From assembly GCF_006716905.1 (NCBI RefSeq), contig NZ_VFPV01000004.1, forward strand, positions 425,426 to 489,425: a stretch of DNA of 64,000 bases. The letters run 5' to 3'. Shown in pieces: positions 17,220 to 25,313 of the stretch (position 1 is the stretch's first letter; the number at the start of each line of letters is the position of its first letter). Below the pieces are notes generated by a model that was not told where the DNA came from, ran no database searches, and saw only the letters and a program-made list of their open reading frames with translations. Source of the DNA: Acidovorax temperans (GTDB taxonomy: Bacteria; Pseudomonadota; Gammaproteobacteria; Burkholderiales; Burkholderiaceae_C). The position numbers and the translations under genes were made by a program.

Positions 17220-18442
17220 ACGCCCACCTGCCCCTCACCGAACCCGTCTGCCAACCATTCCCCATCACCGACACCGTTGGCGCCTGGGTGCCGCACGGCC
17301 GCTTCACCCTGGCCGGCCAGCCCGGCGGGCCGCTGGCCGGCCTGCGCTTCGCCGCCAAAGACCTGTTCGACGTGGCCGGCAACCCCACCGGCGCCGGCAA
17401 CCCCACCTGGCTGGCCACCCACCCCGTGCCCACCGCGCACAGCCCGGTGGTCGCCCAGTTGCTGCAAGCGGGCGCCACCCTCATGGGCAAGGTCATCACC
17501 GACGAACTGGCCTACAGCCTGCACGGCGACAACGCCCACTACGGCACGCCCCTGAACAGCCGCTACCCCGGTCGCGTCACCGGCGGCTCGTCCAGCGGCT
17601 CGGCGGCGGCCGTGGCCGCTGGCCTGGTGGACTTTGCCCTGGGCACCGACACAGGTGGCTCCACCCGCGTGCCCGCCAGCTACTGCGGCCTGTGGGGCCT
17701 GCGCACCACCCACGGCCTGCTCAGCGGCGAGGGCCTGGTGCCCCTGCACCCCCGCTTCGACACCCCCACCTGGCTGACCAGCGATGGCGCCGTGTTTGAG
17801 CGCGTGGGCCAGGTGCTGCTGCCCGCCAGCCGCTGGCGCGCCACCCGGCTGCTGCTGCCGCTGGACGCCTGGGCCCTGGCCGATGAGCTGTTCGCCGAGC
17901 CCCTGGCGCGCGCACGCGACGCCCTGGCCGCCCTGATCGGTGCCCCCCCGCAAGACCTGACCATTGCCGGCGACGAAGGCCTGGGCGCCTGGCGCCAGAC
18001 CTACGCCACCGCGGGCGCCTTCGAGGGCTGGCAGGTGCACGGACCATGGATCACCCAGGCCCTGCCCGTCTTCGCCCCCGCCATCGCCGCGCGCTGGCAG
18101 GCCGCCAGCCAGGTCACGGCCGAGGCCGCCGCCACCGCGCGCGCCGCCCAGGGCCGCATCAGCGAGCACGTGCGCGGCCTGCTGGGCGACAACGGCCTGA
18201 TCCTGCTGCCCTCGGCCGCCAGCCTGGCGCCCCTTCGCGACGCCGACCCCGCCAGCGTGGACGCCATCCGCCTGCGCACCATGGCCATTACCTGCATCGC
18301 CGGCCTCAGCGGTCTGCCGCAGGTGAGCCTGCCGGTGCGCACGGCGGGCGGCGATACTTTGGGCTTGTCGTTGCTGGGCCCCGCCGGCAGCGACCTGGCC
18401 CTGATCGGACTCGCCCGCCGCCTGCATGCCCAAATCGCCTGA
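17216..18442 (+). CDS. Amidase signature family enzyme
   Basis: A 408-residue amidase signature protein. The Ser-cisSer-Lys catalytic triad is visible: Lys in RFAAKDLFDVAGN (about residue 50), and the glycine/serine-rich core TGGSSSGSAAAVAAGL followed by LGTDTGGSTRVPASYCG, which supplies the cis-Ser and nucleophilic Ser (about residues 123 and 147). The C-terminal half ends with GLSGLPQVSLPV and SLLGPAGSDL, normal for the family although the protein is shorter than many amidases. No signal peptide is present. The start overlaps the upstream hydrolase stop by four bases, and the end overlaps the GntR regulator by 17 bases. It would hydrolyse an amide, biuret or allophanate-like intermediate; the substrate is inferred from context. 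Confidence 0.92.
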   Translation: MNAHLPLTEPVCQPFPITDTVGAWVPHGRFTLAGQPGGPLAGLRFAAKDLFDVAGNPTGAGNPTWLATHPVPTAHSPVVAQLLQAGATLMGKVITDELAYSLHGDNAHYGTPLNSRYPGRVTGGSSSGSAAAVAAGLVDFALGTDTGGSTRVPASYCGLWGLRTTHGLLSGEGLVPLHPRFDTPTWLTSDGAVFERVGQVLLPASRWRATRLLLPLDAWALADELFAEPLARARDALAALIGAPPQDLTIAGDEGLGAWRQTYATAGAFEGWQVHGPWITQALPVFAPAIAARWQAASQVTAEAAATARAAQGRISEHVRGLLGDNGLILLPSAASLAPLRDADPASVDAIRLRTMAITCIAGLSGLPQVSLPVRTAGGDTLGLSLLGPAGSDLALIGLARRLHAQIA

Positions 18443-19211
18443 CCCCCGCCCCACCACCCGCGCCAAACGCCCCGCGCGCGCCACGCCGCCCCGGCGCCAG
18501 CCCAGCGCCGCGCCGCCGGTGAACAGCCCGTCGACCGACGACAGCGCCGACGTCGAAACCCGCCTTTACCGCGCGGTGTTCGACAGCGTGATGGGCCAGC
18601 GCCTCATGCCCGGCACCAAGCTGCCCGAGGCGCCGCTGTGCGAGCTGTTCGGCGTGAGCCGCTCGGTGGTGCGCAAGGTGCTGCAGAAGCTCGCGCACGA
18701 CCACATCGTGCAACTGCGGCCCAACCGGGGCGCCATCGTGGCCGTGCCCACGCGCGAAGAAACGCGCCAGATCTTCGAGGCGCGGCGCGCGCTGGAAGCC
18801 GCCATCGTGCGCCTGGTGGCCGAGCGCGCCACCGCCCGCGACCTCAAGGGCCTGCGCGAGCAATTGCGCGCCGAGCACGAGGCCATGCACCGTTTCGACC
18901 AGCCCGCCTGGGCGCGCCTGGCCAGTGCCTACCACCTGCGCCTGGCCGAACTCTCGGGCAACCCCATCCTGCAGCGCTACCTGCAAGAAATCGTCTCGCG
19001 CTGCTCGCTCATCGTGGCCGTGCACCAGCCACCGGGCAACGCATCCTGCGAACACGACGAGCACGAACGCATCGTGGACTGCATCGCCCGCGGCGACGCC
19101 GAGGGCGCGGTGCAACTCATGGACCAGCACCTGCGCGAACTGGAAGAACACCTGATGCTGGGCTCACCCGACGACGAGCGGAACCTCGCCAAGCTACTGG
19201 GCCTGGGCTGA
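18426..19211 (+). CDS. GntR-family transcriptional regulator, FCD subfamily
   Basis: A 261-residue regulator. After a Pro/Arg/Ala-rich N-terminal tail of about 40 residues comes the winged helix-turn-helix (VETRLYRAVFDSVMGQRLMPGTKLPE, then FGVSRSVVRKVLQKLAHDHIVQL). The all-helical FCD ligand domain starts near residue 115 (ETRQIFEARRALEAAIVRL) and carries histidines in AYHLRLAEL and CEHDEHERIVDCI, expected to hold a metal at the ligand site. It is the last gene of the hydrolase operon, overlapping the amidase by 17 bases. A GntR-like inverted repeat lies in the divergent promoter at 15769-15778, so control of both transport and hydrolase genes is likely. Confidence 0.93.
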   Translation: MPKSPDPRPTTRAKRPARATPPRRQPSAAPPVNSPSTDDSADVETRLYRAVFDSVMGQRLMPGTKLPEAPLCELFGVSRSVVRKVLQKLAHDHIVQLRPNRGAIVAVPTREETRQIFEARRALEAAIVRLVAERATARDLKGLREQLRAEHEAMHRFDQPAWARLASAYHLRLAELSGNPILQRYLQEIVSRCSLIVAVHQPPGNASCEHDEHERIVDCIARGDAEGAVQLMDQHLRELEEHLMLGSPDDERNLAKLLGLG

Positions 19212-19238
19212 GGCCGGCAGACAAGCCCGTCACCACGC

Positions 19239-20350
19239 ATGCCCCCGCTCGACCACTTTCCCCCCACCCGCGCCGAGGCCCTGCGCCGCATTGGCGCCAT
19301 CCGCCCTGCCGACTACGCGCGCACCCGCAACGCCCTCGATGGCGCCGTGACCCGCCTGTCGCCCTACCTCACCCACGGCCTGGTCGATTTGCGTGAGGTG
19401 CTGCAAGGCGTGGTGGCTGGGCACCCGCTGCCCGCGCAGCACAAGCTGGTGTTCGAGCTGGGATGGCGGGCCTATTTCCGCCACGTGTGGCAGCACCGGG
19501 GCGATGGCATCCTGCAATCGCTGCACCCGGACCCTTTGCCCGACGAGGCCTACGCCCGCGAGCTGCCGGGCGACATTCGCCAAGGGCGCACGGGCGTGCC
19601 CGCCATCGACCAGGCCGTGCGCGAGCTGTACGCCACCGGCTGGCTGCACAACCACGCGCGCATGTGGCTGGCCAGCTATGTGGTGCATGTGCGCAAGGTG
19701 CACTGGCGCGCCGGGGCCGACTGGCTTTACGGCCACCTGCTCGACGGTGACCTCGCCAGTAACCACCTGAGCTGGCAATGGGTGGCCGGCACGGGCAGCC
19801 ACAAGCCCTATCTCTTCAACGCCGAGAACGTGGCCAAGTTCGCGCCCGCGCCCTGGCACAGCCCTGGCACGGTGATCGACACCACCTATGAAGCGCTTGA
19901 CCAACTGGCGCGCGATCCCTCGGCACGCCCCCCTCAAGCCGCCGCCGGGGCAAGCACCGAGGCGGCCGAAGAACCCGCGCTGCTGGCCGCCCCACCAGAC
20001 CAGCCAGCCTGGGCATCGCCCGATGGCGCGGCCGTGGCTGGGCGCGACGTGTGGCTGGTGCACCCCTGGGCGCTGGGCGCGCTGCCCACCGACCTCTCAC
20101 CCGAGACGGTGGTGGTCGGCATCGCCGTGGCCGATTTCCACCAGGCCTGGCCCTGGAACGCGTACCGCTGGCACTGGGTGGGGCAGCGCATGGGCGAACT
20201 CGGCGCGCTGCGCTGGCACGCCGACGCCCAGCCGCTGGGTCAGGCGCTGCGAGGCGCCAGGCGCGTGCGCACGGTGGCCGAGCCTCACCTGGCCGCCTGG
20301 CTCTCGGCGTGGGCCGAGTGTCTGGCGCCCGCCGACCTGTTCCCCGAGGT
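19239..20350 (+). pseudogene. Photolyase/cryptochrome-like protein with FAD domain first, 3' end lost at a junction
   Basis: About 369 residues are photolyase-like. The first 200 residues match the FAD-binding catalytic domain: TRLSPYLTHGLVDLREV, the LHNHARMWLASYVVHVRKVHW helix, and the flavin pocket LLDGDLASNHLSWQWVAGTG. After a Pro/Ala/Glu linker (about 225-265) a second region (DVWLVHPWALGALP, VVVGIAVADFHQAWPWNAYRWHWVGQRMGEL) looks like a photolyase alpha/beta domain, which normally comes first. At about 20345 the frame passes without a stop into a copy of part of the PotD-like gene, so the native C-terminus is missing. It starts 27 bases after the GntR gene. Whether the product is active is unknown; the last tens of residues appear replaced. 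Confidence 0.75.
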
Positions 20351-21022
20351 GGCCAAGCGCGCCGTGACCGCGCCCAACAGCTTTGACCTGCTGGACTCCG
20401 AGTACTTCTCGCTCAAGAAGATCGTGCCCACCGGCAACCTCAAGGGCATCGACACCAAGCGCATCAAGAACGCCGACAAGACCACACCGCTGTTCACCAA
20501 GGGCGAGATCGGCGGCAAGAAGGTGGGCGACCAGGGCACCGCGCCGAAGAAGGTGATGTACCTCGAAGGCGAGAAGTCCAAGAAGTTCGCGACCTCGCCC
20601 ACGCAGTACATGTCGCTCATCCCCACGGTCTACAACGCCGACACGCTGGGCATCCGGCCCGACCTGATCAAGCGCCCCATCAGCAGCTGGGCCGAGCTGC
20701 TCAACCCCGAGTTCAAGGGCAAGGCCTCCATCCTGAACATTCCCTCCATCGGCATCATGGACGCGGCCATGGTGGTGGAAGCCATGGGCCTCTACAAGTA
20801 CCCCGACAAGGGCAACATGACCAAGAAGGAGATCGACCTCACGATCAAGACCCTGATCGAGGCCAAGAAGGCCGGCCAGTTCCGCAGCCTCTGGAAAGAC
20901 TTCAACGAGTCGGTCAACCTCATGGCCTCGGGCGAGGTGGTCATTCAGTCGATGTGGTCGCCCGCCGTCACGGCTGTGCGCTCCAAGGGCATTGCCTGCA
21001 CCTTCCAGCCGCTGAAAGAGGG
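20345..21022. repeat. 678-bp inverted near-identical copy of an internal part of the PotD-like gene
   Basis: This segment equals the reverse complement of 8707-9384, part of the PotD-like binding-protein gene, over exactly the same length. The only difference I noticed is base 20831 (G) against the base opposite 8898, changing Asp to Glu. Neither end matches a gene boundary: the left end joins the photolyase-like gene through a shared cgaggtggcc, and the right end joins a truncated IS630 transposase. The copy encodes about residues 79-303 of the binding protein, in frame with the photolyase-like sequence, giving a 602-residue open frame. No terminal repeats of a mobile element flank it. Confidence 0.9.
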
Positions 21023-21396
21023 CCCACCGCTCGCACAGATAGTTTGAGCCCCAGGTCGCGCTCGATAAGTTCGCGCACTGCGGCTCGACTCCAAAGCGCA
21101 AACTCCATCTTGATCTGCTCGGGGCGTTTGTCGATGATGGTCATTCGAATGGCGAGCTCTTGCTCAGCGATCAGGCTGCGTCCACTGCCCGGTTTCTTTC
21201 CCCTGGCGTGGGGCTTGAGTGCAGCCGCCCCGCCTTGCTCGAACAGGCGCAGTGCAGTGTTGACCCCAGACCAACTGAGTCCGGTTTGCTCAACGATCTG
21301 CATCACCCCGACACCTTTTCGATGCAAGCGGATGACCTGCTTGCGCCGTTCGTGCAGCACTTCCCGCGACTGCGTGCGTGCATCTTCGTTTTCCAT
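21023..21396 (-). pseudogene. IS630-family transposase, N-terminal fragment
   Basis: The minus-strand frame starting at 21396 encodes about 124 residues typical of the N-terminal half of IS630 transposases. They comprise a helix-turn-helix (RKQVIRLHRKGVGVMQIVEQTGLSWSGVNTALRLF) and a winged-helix part ending IERDLGLKLSVRAVG. The DDE catalytic domain that should follow is absent, because the sequence changes at 21022 into the inverted PotD copy. The element is dead. Its outer end should lie a little beyond 21396, but I could not identify the terminal inverted repeat. Confidence 0.85.
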
Positions 21397-21656
21397 GAAC
21401 TTTGGAGTGATGCCATCAACAAAAGTTCATGAATAAATGATGCCGGGTCTATAGTGTCGACGCCATTTTGACCGCCCCTACCGATCTCGATTGACCAAGA
21501 TTATCTGTTCTACAGCCCGCATGAACGTTCAGATTCCATAAGACCGGTGGTGATCATCGATTTTCGGCGCTCGTGATCAAAACAGGGGTGGCGCCAACAC
21601 CTCAGTGCTCCCGGAGCGTTACCCCAGCCATGTCATGTAACGCTCATGGGCAGCGG
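21397..21656. other. Non-coding stretch between transposase fragment and toxin gene
   Basis: About 260 bases, visibly richer in A+T than the left part of the window, with no supported gene. A tcatgaataaatga stretch near 21428 and a tgatcatcgattttcggcg motif near 21551 look like debris of insertion-sequence ends, but no matching inverted repeat or target duplication could be paired. Confidence 0.4.
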
Positions 21657-22085
21657 TCATTGCATCGCCTCCCACGGATTGAGAATGATCGCGCCCGTTG
21701 ACTGGAAATCAGCAACGTTGCGAGCAACCACCGTCATGCCATGCACAAGGGCTGTTGCCGCAATGAGTGCATCACGCTCGCCGCGCTTGTCGGGGACATG
21801 CAACCGGGCGCAGCGTTGCGCCACGGCGGTATCAATAGGCAGCGTGCGGCCGGAGAACTCGGGCAATACGTGCTGCTCCAGCCATGAGCGCAACATGGCC
21901 CCCTGGGTGGAGTCCTTGCGCTCAATCGACAGAACGCCAAGCTCCAGTTCCATGATGGTGATGGCTGACACAAAGAGGTCGGCCGCATCGACGGTTTCAG
22001 CCCATGCGGTCACGTTCGCATCGGCCTTGCCAATCCGTACCTTGCGCAGCTCGGACACCACGTTGGTGTCAAGAACAAACATCAT
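21657..22085 (-). CDS. PIN-domain ribonuclease toxin (VapC family)
   Basis: A 142-residue PIN-domain protein, MMFVLDTNVVSEL at the start. The acidic active site expected for VapC-type magnesium-dependent ribonucleases is complete: Asp6, Glu46 in TIMELELG, Asp105 in GERDALIAATAL and Asp126 in ARNVADF. The sequence is close to the FitB/VapC group that includes plasmid and chromosomal toxins. The start overlaps the antitoxin stop by four bases, the usual coupling in these modules. Toxicity would come from cleavage of a specific RNA, commonly initiator tRNA, when the antitoxin is degraded. The module sits between insertion-sequence remnants and the tRNA cluster. Confidence 0.93.
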   Translation of the reverse strand: MMFVLDTNVVSELRKVRIGKADANVTAWAETVDAADLFVSAITIMELELGVLSIERKDSTQGAMLRSWLEQHVLPEFSGRTLPIDTAVAQRCARLHVPDKRGERDALIAATALVHGMTVVARNVADFQSTGAIILNPWEAMQ

Positions 22086-22336
22086 GAGAAATCAACCGAC
22101 CGGGGTTTGATGGTCACACGCGGCGGCACAAACTCGATGTCGGCGATACCCGGCATTGCCAGCGCATCGGCAATGTTGCGCCGCTGCTTGGTGAGTCGCT
22201 GATAGTCCTCAAAGCTCATCAGCACATGGGCTGGGCGGCCTCGATCTGTAATGAACTCTGGCCCGTTGTTTGCCGCCCGTTTTGCCTCGCTCGCCCCTTG
22301 GTTGAACTCGCGGCTTGATAGGGTGGTGATGGTCAT
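22082..22336 (-). CDS. Phd/YefM-family antitoxin
   Basis: An 84-residue protein with the Phd/YefM fold signature: TTLSSREFNQGASEAKRAANNGPEFITDRGRPAHVLMSFEDYQRL. The N-terminal two thirds form the DNA-binding dimer; the C-terminal tail (ADIEFVPPRVTIKPRSVDFS) is the part that usually wraps around the toxin active site. The ATG at 22336 has a strong GGAGG ribosome-binding site. It precedes and overlaps the VapC-type toxin gene. It should repress its own operon; a candidate operator lies just upstream. Confidence 0.93.
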   Translation of the reverse strand: MTITTLSSREFNQGASEAKRAANNGPEFITDRGRPAHVLMSFEDYQRLTKQRRNIADALAMPGIADIEFVPPRVTIKPRSVDFS

Positions 22337-22350
22337 AACGGCACCTCCAG

Positions 22351-22375
22351 TTTATGAGCAGTGTTACAACATAAA
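22351..22375. promoter_or_regulatory. Candidate autoregulatory operator of the toxin-antitoxin operon
   Basis: TTTATG at 22351-22356 and CATAAA at 22370-22375 form a six-base inverted repeat with a 13-base spacer, located 15-39 bases upstream of the antitoxin ATG. Position and symmetry fit the operator of a Phd-type autorepressor, probably overlapping the promoter. Confidence 0.45.
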
Positions 22376-22416
22376 ACCGGGAGCAAGCGTTTTTAGAGTC
22401 GGCAAACGGTGGTTTC

Positions 22417-22584
22417 CTAGCCCGGTGCCGCCCCGGCCTTGGGCAGGATGGCCGCTGCCTCGGCCCAAATGCCTGTGATCTTTTCCTTCGCCATGTTGGT
22501 GTGCAGGTACTCGCCTCGGTGTTCTTGCCCCAAGCGCACAGCACGCTCGCGGACCCCGGGGGAAAACATGTTTGACTTCGTCAT
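22417..22584 (-). pseudogene. IS3-family OrfA remnant (55-residue frame)
   Basis: A short minus-strand frame of 55 residues begins [19 protein letters not shown] and then QEHRGEY, the conserved start of IS3-group OrfA transposases, where the helix-turn-helix begins. After residue 26 the similarity stops and the frame continues with unrelated sequence ([19 protein letters not shown]) to a stop at 22417. It is a broken remnant. The first 26 codons are the only part I can assign. Confidence 0.6.
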
Positions 22585-22621
22585 GGCTCAATCCTCTCAG
22601 AGTGTTGGGTCTCCACAAAAA

Positions 22622-22693
22622 CCGGGGCGATTCAAGCATCGCTGGCAGGTGGAGTGGTTCTTCAAGTGGATCAAGCAGCACCTGCGCATCAAG
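22622..22693 (+). pseudogene. IS4/IS5-type transposase fragment
   Basis: About 24 codons encode RFKHRWQVEWFFKWIKQHLRIK, the YREK-like segment around the catalytic Glu of IS4-family DDE transposases. Sequence on both sides does not continue the family, so only this core piece is left. It lies between the IS3 remnant and the tRNA cluster, in a stretch (22585-22995) otherwise without a supported gene. Confidence 0.7.
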
Positions 22694-22995
22694 TTAGGGG
22701 GGGTGAAGACCCGGCGGGGCAAGAAGCAAGAGGCCAAGAGTCATCAATTGCGAGTGGCGCTTCGGGCCGTTTTTGCGGGATCGGCGTGACAATGTGTGCC
22801 TCTTGAGCGCAAATGAGGGCTCTGTGATGTCCCAATGGGGAGGGGTGGAAATCCTGTATGATCAACGACTTACGTCGATTGGTTGCTTTTTGAGTGGAAA
22901 AATTGCTGTTGATGCGCAGCAATTTTTTTGCCCTCCGAAGGCTATAGTCATCCGGGCTGCCAGCGGAATTTTGAGTATTGGTCTTTTTCAGCGTT
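22694..22995. other. Non-coding region upstream of the tRNA cluster
   Basis: No supported gene is present in these roughly 300 bases. The proximal half looks like insertion-sequence debris. The distal half is A+T-rich and should hold the tRNA operon promoter. A TATAGT at 22943-22948 is a reasonable -10 box, but I could not pair it with a -35 at proper spacing. Confidence 0.35.
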
Positions 22996-23071
22996 GCGGC
23001 TGTAGCTCAGTGGATAGAGTATCGGCCTCCGAAGCCAAGGGTCGTGGGTTCGATCCCCGCCAGCCGCGCCA
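22996..23071 (+). tRNA. tRNA-Arg (CCG anticodon)
   Basis: A 76-base cloverleaf with encoded CCA. The acceptor stem GCGGCTG pairs with CAGCCGC, the T-arm is GTGGG-TTCGATC-CCCGC, and the anticodon loop CTCCGAA gives CCG, reading CGG codons. The anticodon stem has one C-A mismatch. It is the first of four tRNA genes ahead of tuf and lies next to the insertion-sequence remnants. Confidence 0.95.
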
Positions 23072-23138
23072 AATCTTTTGTCTTTTCGCCGATTTTTGTG
23101 GGTGTTGATGAAAGTCGTGCTAGAATTCGAAATTCTTC

Positions 23139-23224
23139 GGAGGGGTGCCCGAGTGGCTAAAGGGGGCAGACTGTAAATCTGTTGGCTTACGCCTACACTG
23201 GTTCGAATCCAGTCCCCTCCACCA
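23139..23224 (+). tRNA. tRNA-Tyr (GTA anticodon)
   Basis: An 86-base class II tRNA with a long variable arm and encoded CCA. Acceptor GGAGGGG pairs with CCCCTCC; the anticodon loop CTGTAAA gives GTA. It is the first tRNA of the conserved Tyr-Gly-Thr-tuf-Trp arrangement of betaproteobacteria and many other bacteria. Confidence 0.97.
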
Positions 23225-23279
23225 AATTTAGTGAGTGGCTTGTCAGTCTGACGAGCTTCGCAGAGGCTGAAAAGCCAGT

Positions 23280-23353
23280 GCGGGAGTAGTTCAATGGTAG
23301 AACCCTAGCCTTCCAAGCTAATGACGCGGGTTCGATTCCCGTCTCCCGCTCCA
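23280..23353 (+). tRNA. tRNA-Gly (TCC anticodon)
   Basis: A 74-base cloverleaf with encoded CCA. Acceptor GCGGGAG pairs with CTCCCGC; the anticodon loop CTTCCAA gives TCC, reading GGA and GGG codons. It follows tRNA-Tyr by 55 bases. Confidence 0.97.
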
Positions 23354-23407
23354 CTTTTTTGGTTCTTTGGTTTTTCGTCTGTCATTGTTTTTATGATGAT
23401 CAGATTT

Positions 23408-23482
<75 letters not shown>

Positions 23483-23556
23483 TTTGAAGGTGCGTCCGGT
23501 TCTGGTTGCGCCGAGATCCTGTTGTTTTGAGATAGATATTTTTCGGAGTCGGAAAA

Positions 23557-24747
23557 ATGGCAAAAGGAAAATTCGAGCGTACCAAGCCCCACGTCAACGT
23601 GGGCACGATCGGTCACGTGGACCATGGCAAGACAACCCTGACGGCTGCTATCGCAACCGTGCTGTCTGCCAAGTTCGGCGGCGAAGCCAAGAAGTACGAT
23701 GAAATCGACGCAGCGCCCGAAGAAAAGGCACGCGGCATTACCATCAACACTGCCCACGTTGAATACGAAACCGCTAACCGCCACTACGCTCACGTGGACT
23801 GCCCCGGCCACGCTGACTATGTGAAGAACATGATCACTGGCGCCGCTCAAATGGACGGCGCCATCCTGGTGTGCTCCGCTGCTGACGGCCCAATGCCCCA
23901 GACCCGTGAACACATCCTGCTGGCTCGCCAAGTGGGCGTGCCTTACATCATCGTGTTCCTGAACAAGTGCGACATGGTGGATGACGAAGAACTGCTCGAA
24001 CTCGTCGAAATGGAAGTGCGTGAACTCCTGGACAAGTACGACTTCCCAGGCGACGACACCCCCATCATCCGCGGCTCGGCCAAGATGGCCCTCGAAGGCG
24101 ACAAGGGCAAGCTGGGTGAAGAAGCCATCATGAAGCTGGCTGAAGCCCTGGACACCTACATCCCCACGCCCGAGCGTGCGGTGGACGGCGCCTTCCTGAT
24201 GCCCGTGGAAGACGTGTTCTCCATCTCCGGTCGCGGTACCGTGGTGACCGGCCGTGTCGAACGCGGCGTGATCAAGGTCGGCGAAGAAATCGAAATCGTG
24301 GGTATCCGCGACACGCAAAAGACCACCTGCACTGGCGTGGAAATGTTCCGCAAGCTGCTGGACCAAGGTCAAGCTGGCGACAACGTGGGTCTGCTGCTGC
24401 GCGGCACCAAGCGCGAAGACGTGGAACGTGGCCAAGTGCTGTGCAAGCCCGGCTCGATCAAGCCCCACACCCACTTCACCGCTGAAGTGTATGTGTTGAG
24501 CAAGGACGAAGGCGGCCGCCACACTCCCTTCTTCAACAACTACCGTCCTCAGTTCTACTTCCGTACGACTGACGTGACTGGCGCCATCGAGCTGCCAGCC
24601 GACAAGGAAATGGTGATGCCTGGTGACAACGTGTCGATCACTGTGAAGCTGATCAACCCCATCGCCATGGAAGAAGGTCTGCGCTTTGCTATCCGTGAAG
24701 GCGGCCGTACTGTGGGCGCTGGCGTGGTTGCCAAGATCATTGCTTAA
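23557..24747 (+). CDS. tuf: Elongation factor Tu
   Basis: A full-length 396-residue EF-Tu that delivers aminoacyl-tRNA to the ribosome. It has P-loop GHVDHGKTT at residues 19-27, [12 protein letters not shown] (G3), NKCDMVDD (G4), and domains 2 and 3 from about residue 210 ([19 protein letters not shown], then [22 protein letters not shown]). Codon use is strongly biased, as expected for one of the most abundant proteins. This is the copy linked to tRNA-Tyr/Gly/Thr and tRNA-Trp. Most betaproteobacteria have a second copy in the str operon, which is not in this window. A GGAGTCGG stretch precedes the ATG. Confidence 0.99.
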   Translation: MAKGKFERTKPHVNVGTIGHVDHGKTTLTAAIATVLSAKFGGEAKKYDEIDAAPEEKARGITINTAHVEYETANRHYAHVDCPGHADYVKNMITGAAQMDGAILVCSAADGPMPQTREHILLARQVGVPYIIVFLNKCDMVDDEELLELVEMEVRELLDKYDFPGDDTPIIRGSAKMALEGDKGKLGEEAIMKLAEALDTYIPTPERAVDGAFLMPVEDVFSISGRGTVVTGRVERGVIKVGEEIEIVGIRDTQKTTCTGVEMFRKLLDQGQAGDNVGLLLRGTKREDVERGQVLCKPGSIKPHTHFTAEVYVLSKDEGGRHTPFFNNYRPQFYFRTTDVTGAIELPADKEMVMPGDNVSITVKLINPIAMEEGLRFAIREGGRTVGAGVVAKIIA

Positions 24748-24760
24748 TTAGCGTGTTCGT

Positions 24761-24836
24761 AGGGGTATAGCTCAATTGGCAGAGCGTCGGTCTCCAAAAC
24801 CGAAGGTTGTAGGTTCGATTCCTACTGCCCCTGCCA
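24761..24836 (+). tRNA. tRNA-Trp (CCA anticodon)
   Basis: A 76-base cloverleaf with encoded CCA. Acceptor AGGGGTA pairs with TGCCCCT with one mismatch; the anticodon loop CTCCAAA gives CCA. It starts 13 bases after the tuf stop and precedes secE, as is usual. Confidence 0.97.
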
Positions 24837-24855
24837 CTTGAATGTGGCTCAAACA

Positions 24856-24880
24856 AAGCCCGCCAGGATCTGGCGGGCTT
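24856..24880. terminator. Strong hairpin after tRNA-Trp
   Basis: AAGCCCGCCA (24856-24865) and TGGCGGGCTT (24871-24880) form a perfect ten-base stem with a five-base loop. The stem ends in TT but no further U run follows, so termination may be partial. It could also be an RNA processing or 3'-stabilising structure between the tRNA and secE. Confidence 0.5.
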
Positions 24881-24926
24881 CGGTGTCTTGTGTGATGCCG
24901 TGTGAAATGAAGTGGAAATATTAAAC

Positions 24927-25313
24927 ATGGCTGCCTCACAGGTTGAAACCGTCAGTTCGGGTGCAGACAAGGCGAAGCTCTTTGCTGTTGCTGCCTTGGT
25001 CGTTGCTGCTGTTGCCGGCTTTTATTTCTTGGCAAAGCAAGGTGTCTATGTTCAATGGGGCGTCTTGCTGGTTGGCCTAGTGGCAGCGGCAGGCGTATTC
25101 CTGATCTCCGAGCCTGGTCGTCAGTTTGTTGCTTTCGCCCGTGATGCATGGCGCGAAGTCAAAAAAGTGGTGTGGCCTACGCGCAAGGAAACACTGCAGA
25201 TGACTGCTTATGTGTTTGCCTTCGTTGTCATCATGGCGCTTTTTCTGTGGTTTACGGACAAAACCCTGGAATGGGTTTTTTACGACCTCATTTTGGGATG
25301 GAGAAAGTCATGA
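24927..25313 (+). CDS. secE: Preprotein translocase subunit SecE
   Basis: A 128-residue SecE with three membrane segments, as in other proteobacteria: [38 protein letters not shown] and [16 protein letters not shown]. The conserved cytoplasmic amphipathic region [21 protein letters not shown] lies between the second and third. It clamps the SecY channel. The ATG at 24927 is preferred over a GTG 15 bases upstream. The stop overlaps the nusG start (ATGA), the usual secE-nusG coupling. Confidence 0.98.
   Translation: MAASQVETVSSGADKAKLFAVAALVVAAVAGFYFLAKQGVYVQWGVLLVGLVAAAGVFLISEPGRQFVAFARDAWREVKKVVWPTRKETLQMTAYVFAFVVIMALFLWFTDKTLEWVFYDLILGWRKS

Noticed and set aside
19239..21047. The 602-residue open frame as a genuine photolyase-binding protein fusion.
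   Set aside because: The second half is an internal, signal-less piece of a periplasmic protein, nearly identical to a gene 11 kb away, and the frame ends in transposon sequence. It is better explained as a junction artefact or rearrangement.
22900..22995. A promoter for the tRNA-Arg gene using TATAGT at 22943-22948.
   Set aside because: The -10 is plausible but no -35 lies at 16-18 bases; the nearest TTGATG is 28 bases away. It is kept only as a remark.
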